The translations under genes were made by a program, and so were the position numbers. Source: Desulfosediminicola ganghwensis (GTDB lineage: Bacteria > Desulfobacterota > Desulfobulbia > Desulfobulbales > Desulfocapsaceae). Taken from it: 64,000 nucleotides of DNA. How positions within the stretch are numbered: the stretch's first letter is position 1; each line of letters begins with the position of its first letter. The notes beneath the pieces are model-generated. The model was not told the origin of the DNA. It did no database searches and saw only the letters and a list, made by a program, of their open reading frames with translations. Below, one piece after another: positions 27,247-35,920 of this stretch. Location: the NCBI RefSeq assembly GCF_005116675.2, contig NZ_CP050699.1:3681001-3745000 (forward strand), written 5' to 3'.

Positions 27247-27282
27247 AAAGCACCTACCGAGAAATCGGTAGGTGCTTTTTTT
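27247..27282 (+). terminator. Intrinsic terminator after the tRNA-Gln pair
   Basis: A 14-bp stem (AAAGCACCTACCGA-type with TCGGTAGGTGCTTT) closes a GAAA tetraloop and is followed by a run of T residues. Confidence 0.95.
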
Positions 27283-27558
27283 GTTTGCACCTCTGACGCA
27301 GTGACTGTAGAGATGTCGAAATCAATATTTCCGTGCTTCTTCAAACAACTATGAAGAACATGAAATATACAAAAAATGCCTTAAAGTAATGACCAGGTAC
27401 CACATCGTATGGTAAAAGATCGGCAGTACGTAATTCGAAGCTCCCACCACCAATGCTTCACTTCTGCGACGTTTCCCAAGACTACATAGAGTCACTTCTG
27501 TTTGGTCATGACTTGAATAGTCTGTCAATTTTTCTATTATTTAAACAAATACGAAGTT
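27283..27558. other. Leader region upstream of the split metH genes
   Basis: These 276 bases separate the tRNA terminator from the methionine synthase genes. A regulatory leader (for example a SAM or cobalamin riboswitch) would be reasonable here, but I do not recognise the conserved core of any such class. No gene is visible. Confidence 0.4.
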
Positions 27559-28482
27559 ATGCGACCCAAAGATCATGATGTATTAATCCTCGATGGTGCC
27601 TGCGGGACCAATTTACAGGAGATGGATATTCCTGATTCCGCATGGGATGGCCGGGAAGGATGCAATGAAATCCTCAACCTCACTTCACCTGAGACAATAA
27701 CCTCCCTGCATCGCGGTTTTGTTGATGCCGGTGCCATGGTGCTGGAAACCAACACTTTTGGCGCCAATCGGATTGTTCTTGAAGAATATGGACTGGAAGA
27801 CCAGGTAGAGGCGATCAATATAGCCGGAATTGAAAATGCCCGAAAAGCAATTAACGGCAAACCCAATACCTACATTGGCGGCTCGGTGGGACCGGGTACC
27901 AAACTCCCTTCTCTCGGCCATATCAGTGTAGATGTTATGGCTGCGGCTTACAGGGAGCAGTTTCAGGCACTGGTGCGGGCAGGCGTGGACCTGTTGATTA
28001 TAGAGACATGCCAGGATCTGCTACAGATTAAAACTGCAATGACCACCTGTTTTGAAGTTCTGGAAGAGGCCGGCAAAGATTTGCCGGTTATGGCCTCAGT
28101 GACCATCGAACGATCCGGCACCATGCTGGTCGGCTCCGATATTGCCACCGCGGCGGTAACCTTCGAGCCTTTTCCAATCTTCTCTTTCGGCTTGAACTGT
28201 GCCACCGGTCCAACAGATATGGAGTCTCATATCCGCTACCTCTCCCAGAACTGGCCTAAACGAATTTCCTGTGTTCCCAATCAGGGCATGCCCGAAGTAG
28301 TCAATGGCAAAACATGTTACCCCATGTCACCTGAAGAGTACGGAAGAGAAATGAAACGATTTATCAACGAATATGGCGTAAGCGTGGTCGGCGGCTGCTG
28401 CGGGACAACACCAGACCATACCAGACAGCTGGTGCAATCACTTTCCGGAGTTACACCTGCAACCAGGGAGGTGATATCATGA
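27559..28482 (+). CDS. metH: Homocysteine S-methyltransferase subunit of split B12-dependent methionine synthase
   Basis: The 307-residue protein corresponds to the first module of MetH, the zinc-dependent homocysteine-binding barrel. It begins with ILDGACGTNLQEM, and has VLETNTFGANRIVLEEYGL. The zinc cysteines are in FGLNCATGP and the terminal GGCCGTTPDH. Normal MetH carries this module in one polypeptide with the other three; here it is a separate gene that overlaps the next by four bases (ATGA), so the two subunits are probably made together and act as a complex. Confidence 0.9.
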   Translation: MRPKDHDVLILDGACGTNLQEMDIPDSAWDGREGCNEILNLTSPETITSLHRGFVDAGAMVLETNTFGANRIVLEEYGLEDQVEAINIAGIENARKAINGKPNTYIGGSVGPGTKLPSLGHISVDVMAAAYREQFQALVRAGVDLLIIETCQDLLQIKTAMTTCFEVLEEAGKDLPVMASVTIERSGTMLVGSDIATAAVTFEPFPIFSFGLNCATGPTDMESHIRYLSQNWPKRISCVPNQGMPEVVNGKTCYPMSPEEYGREMKRFINEYGVSVVGGCCGTTPDHTRQLVQSLSGVTPATREVIS

Positions 28483-30926
28483 AGCCATCCGTTTCAAGCC
28501 TTTACCAGGCTGTAGAGCTGCAACAGGAAATACCGCCGCTGCTCATCGGGGAGCGAGCCAACTCCAATGGCTCAAAAAAGTTCCGCGAATTGTTGCTCGA
28601 AGACGATTATCAGGCTTGCCTGAAAATTGCCCTGGACCAGGAACCCAAAGGCGCCCACATCATTGATCTCTGTACCGCCTATGCAGGTCGTGATGAACTC
28701 AAGGATCTGACCACACTGGTGCAAATGTGCGCCAAATCCCTGAAAGCGCCTCTGATGATCGACTCAACAACACCGGAATGCATTGAGGCATGCCTGAAGC
28801 TCTATCCGGGACGCGCCATAATCAACTCAATCAATCTCGAAGATGGCGGAATTAATATTCGCAGGGTGTGTAAGGCTGCAAAGAAATACGGCGCTGCTGT
28901 TGTTGCGCTGACGATCGATGAAAACGGTATGGCCATGACCGCCGATGAAAAAGTTGCAATCGCCAAAGCCATACATGATATCGCTGTGGATGAGTGCGGA
29001 CTGCGCCCATCGGACATTCTCTTTGACTGTCTTACCTTTACGGTCGGCTCCGGTGATGAAAAGCTCCGTGATGCTGCCATTCAGACCATAGACGGTATTC
29101 GCAGAATCAAAGAAGAGCTACCCGGTTGCCTGACAGTGCTTGGGCTCAGCAATATCTCATTCGGTCTCCCGCCGAAAGCCCGGCGGGTCTTGAACAGCGT
29201 TTTTCTCCATGAAGCAGTCAATGGAGGCCTGGATGCGGCAATCGTCGATGCGGCCAAGATCATACCGCTGGCCCGAATTTCTGAAGAAGATAAGCTGGTC
29301 TGCCTTGATCTTTTATACGACAGAAACAGGGACGAGGAAAAAAATCCACTAATGCGGCTCATCGATTATTTCAGCGACAAAGCCGATAGTGATGATGACG
29401 ACTCCACGACCGAGACCCTTTTTCCAGAAGAACAATTATTTAAACAACTTGTCAATGGCGACAAGGATGGACTTGAAGATCTTCTTTCCATTCTGAGGGA
29501 GCGGCACGCGCCTCTCGAGATTATCAATCAGATACTCGTTCCTGCCATGCGCCATGTCGGTGAACTGTTCGGTAAAGGAGAAATCCTGCTGCCTTTTGTC
29601 CTGCAATCCGCAGAGGTAATGAAAGCGTCTGTCACCAGACTTGAGCCCTTTATGGAGAAAAACGATGTCAGCAACGCCACCAGAGTTCTCCTGGCTACAG
29701 TCCAGGGAGATGTGCACGATATCGGCAAGAACCTGGTCGACATCATCCTCTCCAATAACGGTTATAAAGTCTATAATATCGGTATCAAAGTACCGGTTGA
29801 GACGATAATCCAAAAAGCCATAGAGTACGACGTAGACGTTATCGGGCTGAGTGGTCTACTGGTTAAATCCGCCATCGCCATGCAGGAATCGATGTCACAA
29901 TACCGTGATGCCGGTCTCGATATCCCAATCCTTTTAGGCGGAGCCGCCCTGACGCCGAAGTTTGTCGCAGAGTCCTGCGCACCGAACTACCCGGGACCCG
30001 TGGTCTACTGTGCCGATGCATTTGCCGGCTTGAAAGCGGTCAGAGAACATGAGGAAGGCTCGCTTGTCTCCACAGTATACAATGATGTCACAGCAATACA
30101 GGCTCTGAAACCTGGCATAAAAGATTCAAGCATCGACAAAACCCACCCGGTTCCCACCGCTCCTTTTACCGGCCAGAAATATGTGGTGGATGTGGACCCC
30201 GAAAAACTCTTCCCTTACATCAATAAACAGGCACTTTTTCGTGGTCGCTGGGGATATAGACGTGGAAAAATGTCTGCCGAAGAGTATCAGCAACTCATTG
30301 AAACCAAAGCTCAACCGATTTATGAAGAATTACAACATCGGACACTGGCAGAAAAGCTGATCAGCCCCAAGGTAACGTATGGCTATTTCCCCTGTTACTC
30401 TGAAGGGAATTCCCTCTTTGTCGAAGCCGACAACACCTTGCACCACTTTAGCTTTCCCCGTCAGGCAGAAGCGCCACATCTCTGCATTGCAGATTATTTT
30501 AAGACCAGGGAAGAAGGTGGTGATATAGCCGGGTTCTTTTTGGTCACCATCGGCGACAGAATGGGACTTGAAACCGCAAAACTGTATCAGGACAATGCCT
30601 ATCATGATTACCTGATGCTCCATGGTTTCAGCGTCGAAATAACTGATGCCCTGGCAGAATACTGGCACGCCATTATGCGAAAGGACCTTGGAATCGGTCA
30701 AGGTGAAATACCGTCCCGCGGATTAACCTGCCAGGATTATCAGGGTTCACGCTATGCATTCGGCTACCCATCCTGCCCGGATCTGGATGTCCATAAGCCG
30801 CTTTTCGACTTTTTAAAGCCTGAGGCAATCGGAGTATCTTTGACTGAAAATATGCAGATGGTGCCGGAGCAGACAACCTCTGCCATCGTTGTGCATCATC
30901 CCCAGGCCAAATACTTCGCCGTATAA
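28479..30926 (+). CDS. metH: Methionine synthase subunit with folate, cobalamin and activation modules
   Basis: The 815-residue protein holds the remaining modules of MetH. The pterin-binding barrel (about 20-265) starts LLIGERANSNGSKKFRELL. The cobalamin cap and binding domains (about 310-520) carry GDVHDIGKNLVDIIL, with the His that ligates cobalt, and LSGLLVKSA. The C-terminal activation domain has 'RYAFGYPSCPDLDVH' and ends AKYFAV. Presence of the activation domain implies SAM-dependent reactivation of oxidised cobalamin. A short acidic linker (DSDDDDS) lies between the folate and cobalamin parts. Confidence 0.93.
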   Translation: MKPSVSSLYQAVELQQEIPPLLIGERANSNGSKKFRELLLEDDYQACLKIALDQEPKGAHIIDLCTAYAGRDELKDLTTLVQMCAKSLKAPLMIDSTTPECIEACLKLYPGRAIINSINLEDGGINIRRVCKAAKKYGAAVVALTIDENGMAMTADEKVAIAKAIHDIAVDECGLRPSDILFDCLTFTVGSGDEKLRDAAIQTIDGIRRIKEELPGCLTVLGLSNISFGLPPKARRVLNSVFLHEAVNGGLDAAIVDAAKIIPLARISEEDKLVCLDLLYDRNRDEEKNPLMRLIDYFSDKADSDDDDSTTETLFPEEQLFKQLVNGDKDGLEDLLSILRERHAPLEIINQILVPAMRHVGELFGKGEILLPFVLQSAEVMKASVTRLEPFMEKNDVSNATRVLLATVQGDVHDIGKNLVDIILSNNGYKVYNIGIKVPVETIIQKAIEYDVDVIGLSGLLVKSAIAMQESMSQYRDAGLDIPILLGGAALTPKFVAESCAPNYPGPVVYCADAFAGLKAVREHEEGSLVSTVYNDVTAIQALKPGIKDSSIDKTHPVPTAPFTGQKYVVDVDPEKLFPYINKQALFRGRWGYRRGKMSAEEYQQLIETKAQPIYEELQHRTLAEKLISPKVTYGYFPCYSEGNSLFVEADNTLHHFSFPRQAEAPHLCIADYFKTREEGGDIAGFFLVTIGDRMGLETAKLYQDNAYHDYLMLHGFSVEITDALAEYWHAIMRKDLGIGQGEIPSRGLTCQDYQGSRYAFGYPSCPDLDVHKPLFDFLKPEAIGVSLTENMQMVPEQTTSAIVVHHPQAKYFAV

Positions 30927-30943
30927 TCTGATTAAATTTTGTG

Positions 30944-30982
30944 AAAGTCCGATCTTCTTCCTGGTGGATCGGACTTTTTCAA
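30944..30982 (+). terminator. Intrinsic terminator after the metH pair
   Basis: An 11-bp stem (AAAGTCCGATC with GATCGGACTTT) closes a 12-base loop and ends in T5, 18 bases after the stop. Confidence 0.9.
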
Positions 30983-31622
30983 ACCTGCTATCGGGATAAT
31001 TGATACTCTGAATTAAACGTATAGAATATCGGAATAATCGAAAATCCTGCTCGATACATCTGCGTAGAATGGGGGTATATTTATGGTCCCGTCTGTGGTG
31101 ATCATATGAACGCCATTCCCCGAGGGAAAAGTTTGACCCTCTTGATTGAACAATGATTACTCATTACTTGATATTGCAGGCCTAATGCTATTCTTCCAGG
31201 CTGTGCCTGGAAATATCTCCTCCATTCCTAATGCAGTTGTAGCTCTCTTACCCCAATCTCCCTATCAATTTTTCTTTATAGTCCCCTGGGGAACCTGTTG
31301 GACTATTGCGAGCATTATCCTTCCTCGGAAAACGATGAGTTGGCTGGAAAAGGTTTAGCCCGACAAGACTGCTGGATCTTCAACATGACGAGTGGAGGCA
31401 AGAGCTGTGGCTGATTGGCAGGTATATATCTATAGCCAGGAGGATCTGCCAATAATATCAGTCTGTAATTGGCGGCGGACATCAAAGACTTTTCAGGGAT
31501 TATCGCTGAAACTACATATTCGCGTTGTAAAACCAGCAAGTACTTTAGATACTAAACAACAACCTATTGGCTAAAATTCATTTCTGCAACAGTTGAAAAC
31601 TGTCCTTTCATAAGACGCGAAC
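30983..31622. other. Intergenic region with no recognisable gene
   Basis: These 640 bases lie between the metH terminator and the GGDEF gene. Short open frames on both strands (for example 31146-31358 plus, with a hydrophobic FFFIVPWG segment) lack a ribosome site and any family resemblance. It may hold decayed sequence and the promoter of the GGDEF gene. Confidence 0.45.
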
Positions 31623-32984
31623 ATGAATAAACCCATCCCTAAAAACGCTGCGATCAAAATTCAACAACTTAAGAAGAGAATAGAAATTCTTGATCGAAAA
31701 TACCGGGGCAATGCCAGAAAAAATCTGGAAAAATATCGTCGTGTAATAGAGGCCACCTCCGAGGGATTTGTTGAACTAGACCTGAAATTCAGGATTATCG
31801 ATCATAATGCTAAGATGATCGAATTATCAGGACTACGTCGCGAAGACCTGCTGCTAAGCCCTTTTGAAAAGCTCTATGACAAAAAGACGGTTCATGTCCA
31901 TTTTGCCAGTAATGACCACTTAAATTTCGAGGCGCACCTTCAAAGCAGATCAGGCAGGAATTTTCCCGTTTTATTCAAGAGAAGCTGTCTTCGTGATAAA
32001 CACGGCCGCCCAGACGGCTACCTTGTCTTACTTACCGAGCTCACAGAACTCAAAAATGCCCAGGAAGATCTGAAACTTGCTGAAACACGATACAGGGATA
32101 TCTACCAAAATGCGGTGCAGGGGATGTATCAATGCACATTGGGAGGGACAATCTATAGCATTAATCCTTCATTCTCCAAAATTTTCGGTTATGAGCATCC
32201 GGCCCATCTGTTGCGTGAGGTTGTCAATATTTCATCTCTTTACAAGAATCAGAATGATCGACAGGATTATTTAACCACTTTAGAAAGAGATCGGACGATC
32301 ACCAACTATGAAATTGAGATGGTTGGCAAGGACGGTCAATCGATCTGGGTATTGGCGAGCGCAAGATTGACCAAAGAAGCAGATGGAACGTCCCTGATAG
32401 AAGGCATACTCATAGATAACACCCAGAAACGAATGGCCGAAGATAAACTACGGCGGAGCAGAGAGCGATTTCGATACCTGGCCGACCACGATAACCTTAC
32501 AGGTCTTTTCAACACCCGCTATCTCTACAGGTCACTTGAAAAACTGATCATCGATAGCAACGAGAGAAGGGAGCCTTTCTCGCTTGTGTTCCTTGATATG
32601 GACAACTTCAAGCACGTGGTTGATACATATGGCCACCTGAATGGCAGCCAGGCACTGAAGGAGGTCGCGGAAACCCTGCGTGAGGGTCTGGCGGAACACT
32701 TTTTTGGCGTTGCCTATGGTGGAGACGAGTTTGTGTTGGTACTCCCCCAGTCAAACAAAGAGCAAGCCCTTGAACATGTTCGGAAAATCAGGAAAATGAT
32801 GAAAGACAGCATCTACCTGAGCAGTAAACAGCTACAGCTGCGGATGTCCGCCAGTTTCGGTGTGGCAACCTACCCCGATGACGCGGCTGATGTCCAGGAG
32901 CTGCTGGCACTTGCCGACAAAGCGATGTTCCATGTAAAGTCGAGCGGTAAAGACGCAGTGGGAACTTCTGACGCAGTTGAGTAA
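31623..32984 (+). CDS. PAS-PAS-GGDEF diguanylate cyclase
   Basis: The 453-residue cytoplasmic protein has a short N-terminal coiled coil (residues 8-40), a PAS domain (about 40-155, RVIEATSEGFVELDLKF), a second PAS domain with PAC motif (about 160-275, YRDIYQNAVQGMYQCTLGG) and a GGDEF domain (about 290-450). The catalytic loop is intact (YGGDEF), so c-di-GMP synthesis is likely. The usual product-inhibition site (RxxD five residues before the loop) is absent. No membrane segments are seen, so the PAS domains probably sense an internal signal. Confidence 0.9.
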   Translation: MNKPIPKNAAIKIQQLKKRIEILDRKYRGNARKNLEKYRRVIEATSEGFVELDLKFRIIDHNAKMIELSGLRREDLLLSPFEKLYDKKTVHVHFASNDHLNFEAHLQSRSGRNFPVLFKRSCLRDKHGRPDGYLVLLTELTELKNAQEDLKLAETRYRDIYQNAVQGMYQCTLGGTIYSINPSFSKIFGYEHPAHLLREVVNISSLYKNQNDRQDYLTTLERDRTITNYEIEMVGKDGQSIWVLASARLTKEADGTSLIEGILIDNTQKRMAEDKLRRSRERFRYLADHDNLTGLFNTRYLYRSLEKLIIDSNERREPFSLVFLDMDNFKHVVDTYGHLNGSQALKEVAETLREGLAEHFFGVAYGGDEFVLVLPQSNKEQALEHVRKIRKMMKDSIYLSSKQLQLRMSASFGVATYPDDAADVQELLALADKAMFHVKSSGKDAVGTSDAVE

Positions 32985-33186
32985 TCTGAACTCCTGCAAT
33001 TCAATAGCTCTACTGATTAAACGGCCCTCTCCCAGGCAAATGGCATTGAAAGTACATAGCCTGGACCTGTCAAAACGACAGTCCACACGAATCTGTATTT
33101 AAACAAATCCTGGCAAAATTAGGCTGATTGCCGTAAAACTTACCGGGACACAAGGGATGGCCTGGCCGGTTATTCCTTAGATGATC

Positions 33187-33240
33187 GCGCCTCTGCCGCT
33201 CTCACATGACGAATTGGCCTTCTTCATCCGGCAGAGGCGC
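33187..33240 (+). other. Long inverted repeat upstream of a small gene and mpl
   Basis: The sequence GCGCCTCTGCCG (33187-33198) is exactly complementary to CGGCAGAGGCGC (33229-33240) across a 30-base loop. The structure ends 35 bases before the preferred start of the small gene. It is followed by CACTTTTC rather than a clear U run, so it may be a weak terminator or a leader element. Confidence 0.55.
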
Positions 33241-33275
33241 CACTTTTCAATACTACAGATCGAGGGATGGAGAAC

Positions 33276-33461
33276 ATGTCTTCACAGCGACCAGCAGGGA
33301 AGAGTAATGAAAATCAGACGGTATCAGACGAGACAATTCTGAAAATAGCCAAGGAAATCTCAATCAAGTTCATCGAAGTCGGTCGCGTCGTTCCTTCGAC
33401 ATTCGACGAAAGCTTTCGCAATATCTACAACTCCATAGAATCTACAGTCAGGAAGAAGTAA
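33276..33461 (+). CDS. Small conserved-looking protein upstream of mpl
   Basis: The 61-residue product (MSSQRPAGKSNENQTVSDET start) is predicted to be soluble and mostly helical, with a hydrophilic N-terminus and a core KIAKEISIKFIEVGRVVPST followed by FDESFRNIYNSIES. Similar short proteins of unknown function occur in related sulfate reducers as far as I recall. The ATG at 33276 is preferred over 33267 because AGGGATGGAG then lies at proper spacing. It ends two bases before mpl, so the two are probably co-translated. Confidence 0.6.
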   Translation: MSSQRPAGKSNENQTVSDETILKIAKEISIKFIEVGRVVPSTFDESFRNIYNSIESTVRKK

Positions 33462-33463
33462 GC

Positions 33464-34912
33464 ATGGCAGATCTTGATCCACAACTCAATTACGCACCGG
33501 AGGACATCCGGCATATACATATAATGGGCGTTTGCGGCACTGGCATGGCCGCCCTTGCCGGAATGTTGCAACAAAGCGGATATACAGTTACCGGCAGTGA
33601 CAGCTATGTCTATCCTCCCATGTCGGATTTTCTCAAAAAATTGCAGATCCCAGTCTGTGACGGGTATTCAGCTCAAAATCTCGACTCCGACCCCGACCTG
33701 GTAATCGTTGGCAATGTTATTACCCGGGTAAACGAGGAAGCACAAAGACTTGGTGAATTGCCAATCCCTTATCTTTCTTTTCCGCAGGCACTATCCCATT
33801 TTTACATTAATAACCGCACCTCGCTGGTTATATCCGGTACACATGGCAAAACCACCACCTGCTCGCTACTTGCCACAGCACTGCACCGCGCTGAACTTGA
33901 TCCAACATTTATGATCGGTGGGATAATTCGTGAATTTGGTGGCAACTTCAGGATTGGCGAGGGCGACTATTTTGTTGCTGAAGGAGACGAGTATGACACC
34001 GCCTTCTTCAACAAGGTATCTAAATTTCTTCATTATCAGCCTAAAATAGCTGTCATTACCTCCATCGAATTTGATCATGCAGATATCTTCAACGATCTTG
34101 ACGCCATCAAGGATTCCTTCCGGCAATTTGTCAGCCTGCTACCCGAAGACGGTCTGCTGATTGCCAACTGGGATGATGAAAATGTTCGGGATGTTGTGGC
34201 TGGAGCGAAATGCCAGGTGCAGAAATATGGCCTTGATGAAAGCTATCACTGGTCATTGGCAGATGTAACTGTAAAAGGCGGTCTGACCCATTTTGCCGCC
34301 TTGCACCAGGGCAAACCGTATGGAGAGCTTGCAGTTAAATTGCCCGGTCGCCATAATGCGCTCAACAGCCTGGCGGTAACTGCCATTCTCCATCATCTCG
34401 GGGTTGATGCCAAAACGATTTGTGCAGGGCTCAGTTCATTCGGAGGTGTCAAACGACGTCAGGAAGTTCGCGGGATCGAGGCCGGCGTGACAGTGATTGA
34501 CGATTTTGCCCACCACCCCACTGCTGTAAAGGAAACTCTTGCAGCTCTTCGGCTCGCCTATCCCGAGCAACGACTTGTCGTGGTTTTCGAGCCCCGGACA
34601 AACACTTCAAGAAGATCCATTTTTCAGACAGATTATGTGCAGGCGTTTGATGCAGCCGATGCGATCTGTATCAGAGAGCCAGTGCCGCTGACCAATATCA
34701 ACGAGGGCGAACATTTCTCCTCCGCACAGCTGGCAGATGATCTCTGCAAGCAACGAGGCCTGGTAGCCACCTCCTTTACCGATACCGAGGCGATACTTGA
34801 ATATCTCGATAATCAGGTGGAGCCCGGAGATGTTGTAGCGATACTGTCAAATGGTGGCTTTGACAACATCCACATAAGATTGCTGGATCTTTTGAAAAAC
34901 AAAAACCTGTAA
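33464..34912 (+). CDS. mpl: UDP-MurNAc:L-Ala-gamma-D-Glu-meso-Dap ligase
   Basis: Mpl attaches the tripeptide recovered from old peptidoglycan to UDP-MurNAc, saving the cell from remaking it. The 482-residue protein is a Mur ligase. It has HIMGVCGTGMAALAGMLQQ at the N-terminus, the Mpl-type 'GSDSYVYPPMSDFL', the ATP loop SGTHGKTTTCSLLA (GTHGKT 125-130) and ligase motifs EGDEYDTAFFNKVSKFLHY and DDFAHHPTAV. YPPMS and DTAFFNKVSKF favour Mpl over MurC. With AmpG and the MurNAc salvage genes in this window it completes a recycling set. Confidence 0.9.
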   Translation: MADLDPQLNYAPEDIRHIHIMGVCGTGMAALAGMLQQSGYTVTGSDSYVYPPMSDFLKKLQIPVCDGYSAQNLDSDPDLVIVGNVITRVNEEAQRLGELPIPYLSFPQALSHFYINNRTSLVISGTHGKTTTCSLLATALHRAELDPTFMIGGIIREFGGNFRIGEGDYFVAEGDEYDTAFFNKVSKFLHYQPKIAVITSIEFDHADIFNDLDAIKDSFRQFVSLLPEDGLLIANWDDENVRDVVAGAKCQVQKYGLDESYHWSLADVTVKGGLTHFAALHQGKPYGELAVKLPGRHNALNSLAVTAILHHLGVDAKTICAGLSSFGGVKRRQEVRGIEAGVTVIDDFAHHPTAVKETLAALRLAYPEQRLVVVFEPRTNTSRRSIFQTDYVQAFDAADAICIREPVPLTNINEGEHFSSAQLADDLCKQRGLVATSFTDTEAILEYLDNQVEPGDVVAILSNGGFDNIHIRLLDLLKNKNL

Positions 34913-34928
34913 TTCAGCCTGAAAATAA

Positions 34929-34965
34929 TAAAGGGGAGTGCGTACCACTGTACACCTCCCCTTTA
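34929..34965. terminator. Bidirectional terminator between mpl and the Hpt gene
   Basis: A 10-bp stem (TAAAGGGGAG with CTCCCCTTTA) surrounds a 17-base loop. A-rich sequence precedes it and T-rich sequence follows, as expected for a terminator serving convergent genes. Confidence 0.75.
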
Positions 34966-34997
34966 TTCACTTTTGACGGATCAAGCAATTTATTCGC

Positions 34998-35345
34998 TCA
35001 GTCGATCAACTCCCCCAACCTGTCACGCAGCTCTTCCACCAGTTGTGCATAGTCCGTATCTTCATTCAGGGCTTTACCCTGAACTTCAACTTCCTTTGCC
35101 AACTCTACACAATCGTCCAACCCAAGGTTTAAAAATGCACCTTTAATGGTATGGGCTGAGCTGCCTAACAGTGCAAGATCGCCTGCGGCAAGAGCCTGCT
35201 GCAATTTTTCCATGTGCGACCCCAGAGTTTTTACGAACTCAGGAAGCATCTGATCAATCTGCTCCCTGGGAAGCTGAAACTTACCTGAGAGGTGATTGCG
35301 AATCTGATCTAATCGCTGCTGTCTGGAAATTGAAATAGGTCCCAT
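34998..35345 (-). CDS. Histidine phosphotransfer (Hpt) domain protein
   Basis: The 115-residue all-helical protein carries the Hpt signature with the phospho-accepting His in SSAHTIKGAFLNLGLDD. It would relay phosphoryl groups between a hybrid kinase and a response regulator. It lies 39 bases after a stand-alone receiver gene on the same strand, so the pair probably work in the same relay. No kinase gene is adjacent, so the partner kinase must be elsewhere. Confidence 0.85.
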   Translation of the reverse strand: MGPISISRQQRLDQIRNHLSGKFQLPREQIDQMLPEFVKTLGSHMEKLQQALAAGDLALLGSSAHTIKGAFLNLGLDDCVELAKEVEVQGKALNEDTDYAQLVEELRDRLGELID

Positions 35346-35384
35346 ATGACTATCGGCTCAATCTGACTGGTTGATGGACATTTG

Positions 35385-35798
35385 CTAATGAGGGAGTAAA
35401 AACTCATGCAGATGCTCAACCAGCCTCTCTCGTAAAATGGGTTTCATCAAATAGGCCTGACACCGTCCAAGCGTAAAAGCATTCATGATGCTCTGCGGAT
35501 CATCCAGAGCGGTGGTCATGAAAACCTTGGCAGACTCTTCTTCGACAATGTTCTGTTCATGCTCAATACGCCTCAGCCAATTAAGCACTTCATGTCCGTC
35601 CATGCCCGGCATCATGATATCCAGGCAAACAAGATCATATCTCTCGTTTTTCTTATACTTCTCGGTAAGCATATGCAACGCTGCATGCCCATCCGCCACT
35701 GCATCACACACTGCATACGGTGCTAAGTATTCAGACAACAAGGTACGACTTATGTAATCGTCTTCTACAATTAACGCTTTCATTTTTGTTGACACCAC
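35385..35798 (-). CDS. Stand-alone receiver-domain response regulator
   Basis: The 137-residue protein is a single receiver domain. Acidic pocket residues are in LIVEDDYISRTLL, the phospho-acceptor Asp is in YDLVCLDIMMPGMDG, the Thr is in VFMTTALDD and the Lys is in AYLMKPILRERL. No output domain follows. The GTG at 35798 has AAGGGG eight bases upstream; the ATG five codons later is also possible. It is likely an intermediate in a phosphorelay with the neighbouring Hpt protein. Confidence 0.88.
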   Translation of the reverse strand: MVSTKMKALIVEDDYISRTLLSEYLAPYAVCDAVADGHAALHMLTEKYKKNERYDLVCLDIMMPGMDGHEVLNWLRRIEHEQNIVEEESAKVFMTTALDDPQSIMNAFTLGRCQAYLMKPILRERLVEHLHEFLLPH

Positions 35799-35920
35799 AA
35801 TCGACCCCTTCTACGACATCACTATTGCATTTACGCGTCGCACTGCGTATAAGATATACCAATGATTTACACATATTCAAACAAAAAGCTCACTCAGATT
35901 AGCGATTCCCTATCCGAGGT

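Noticed and set aside
31146-31358. 70-codon open frame with a hydrophobic segment
   Set aside because: It starts with TTG without a ribosome site, ends in non-conserved sequence and resembles no family.
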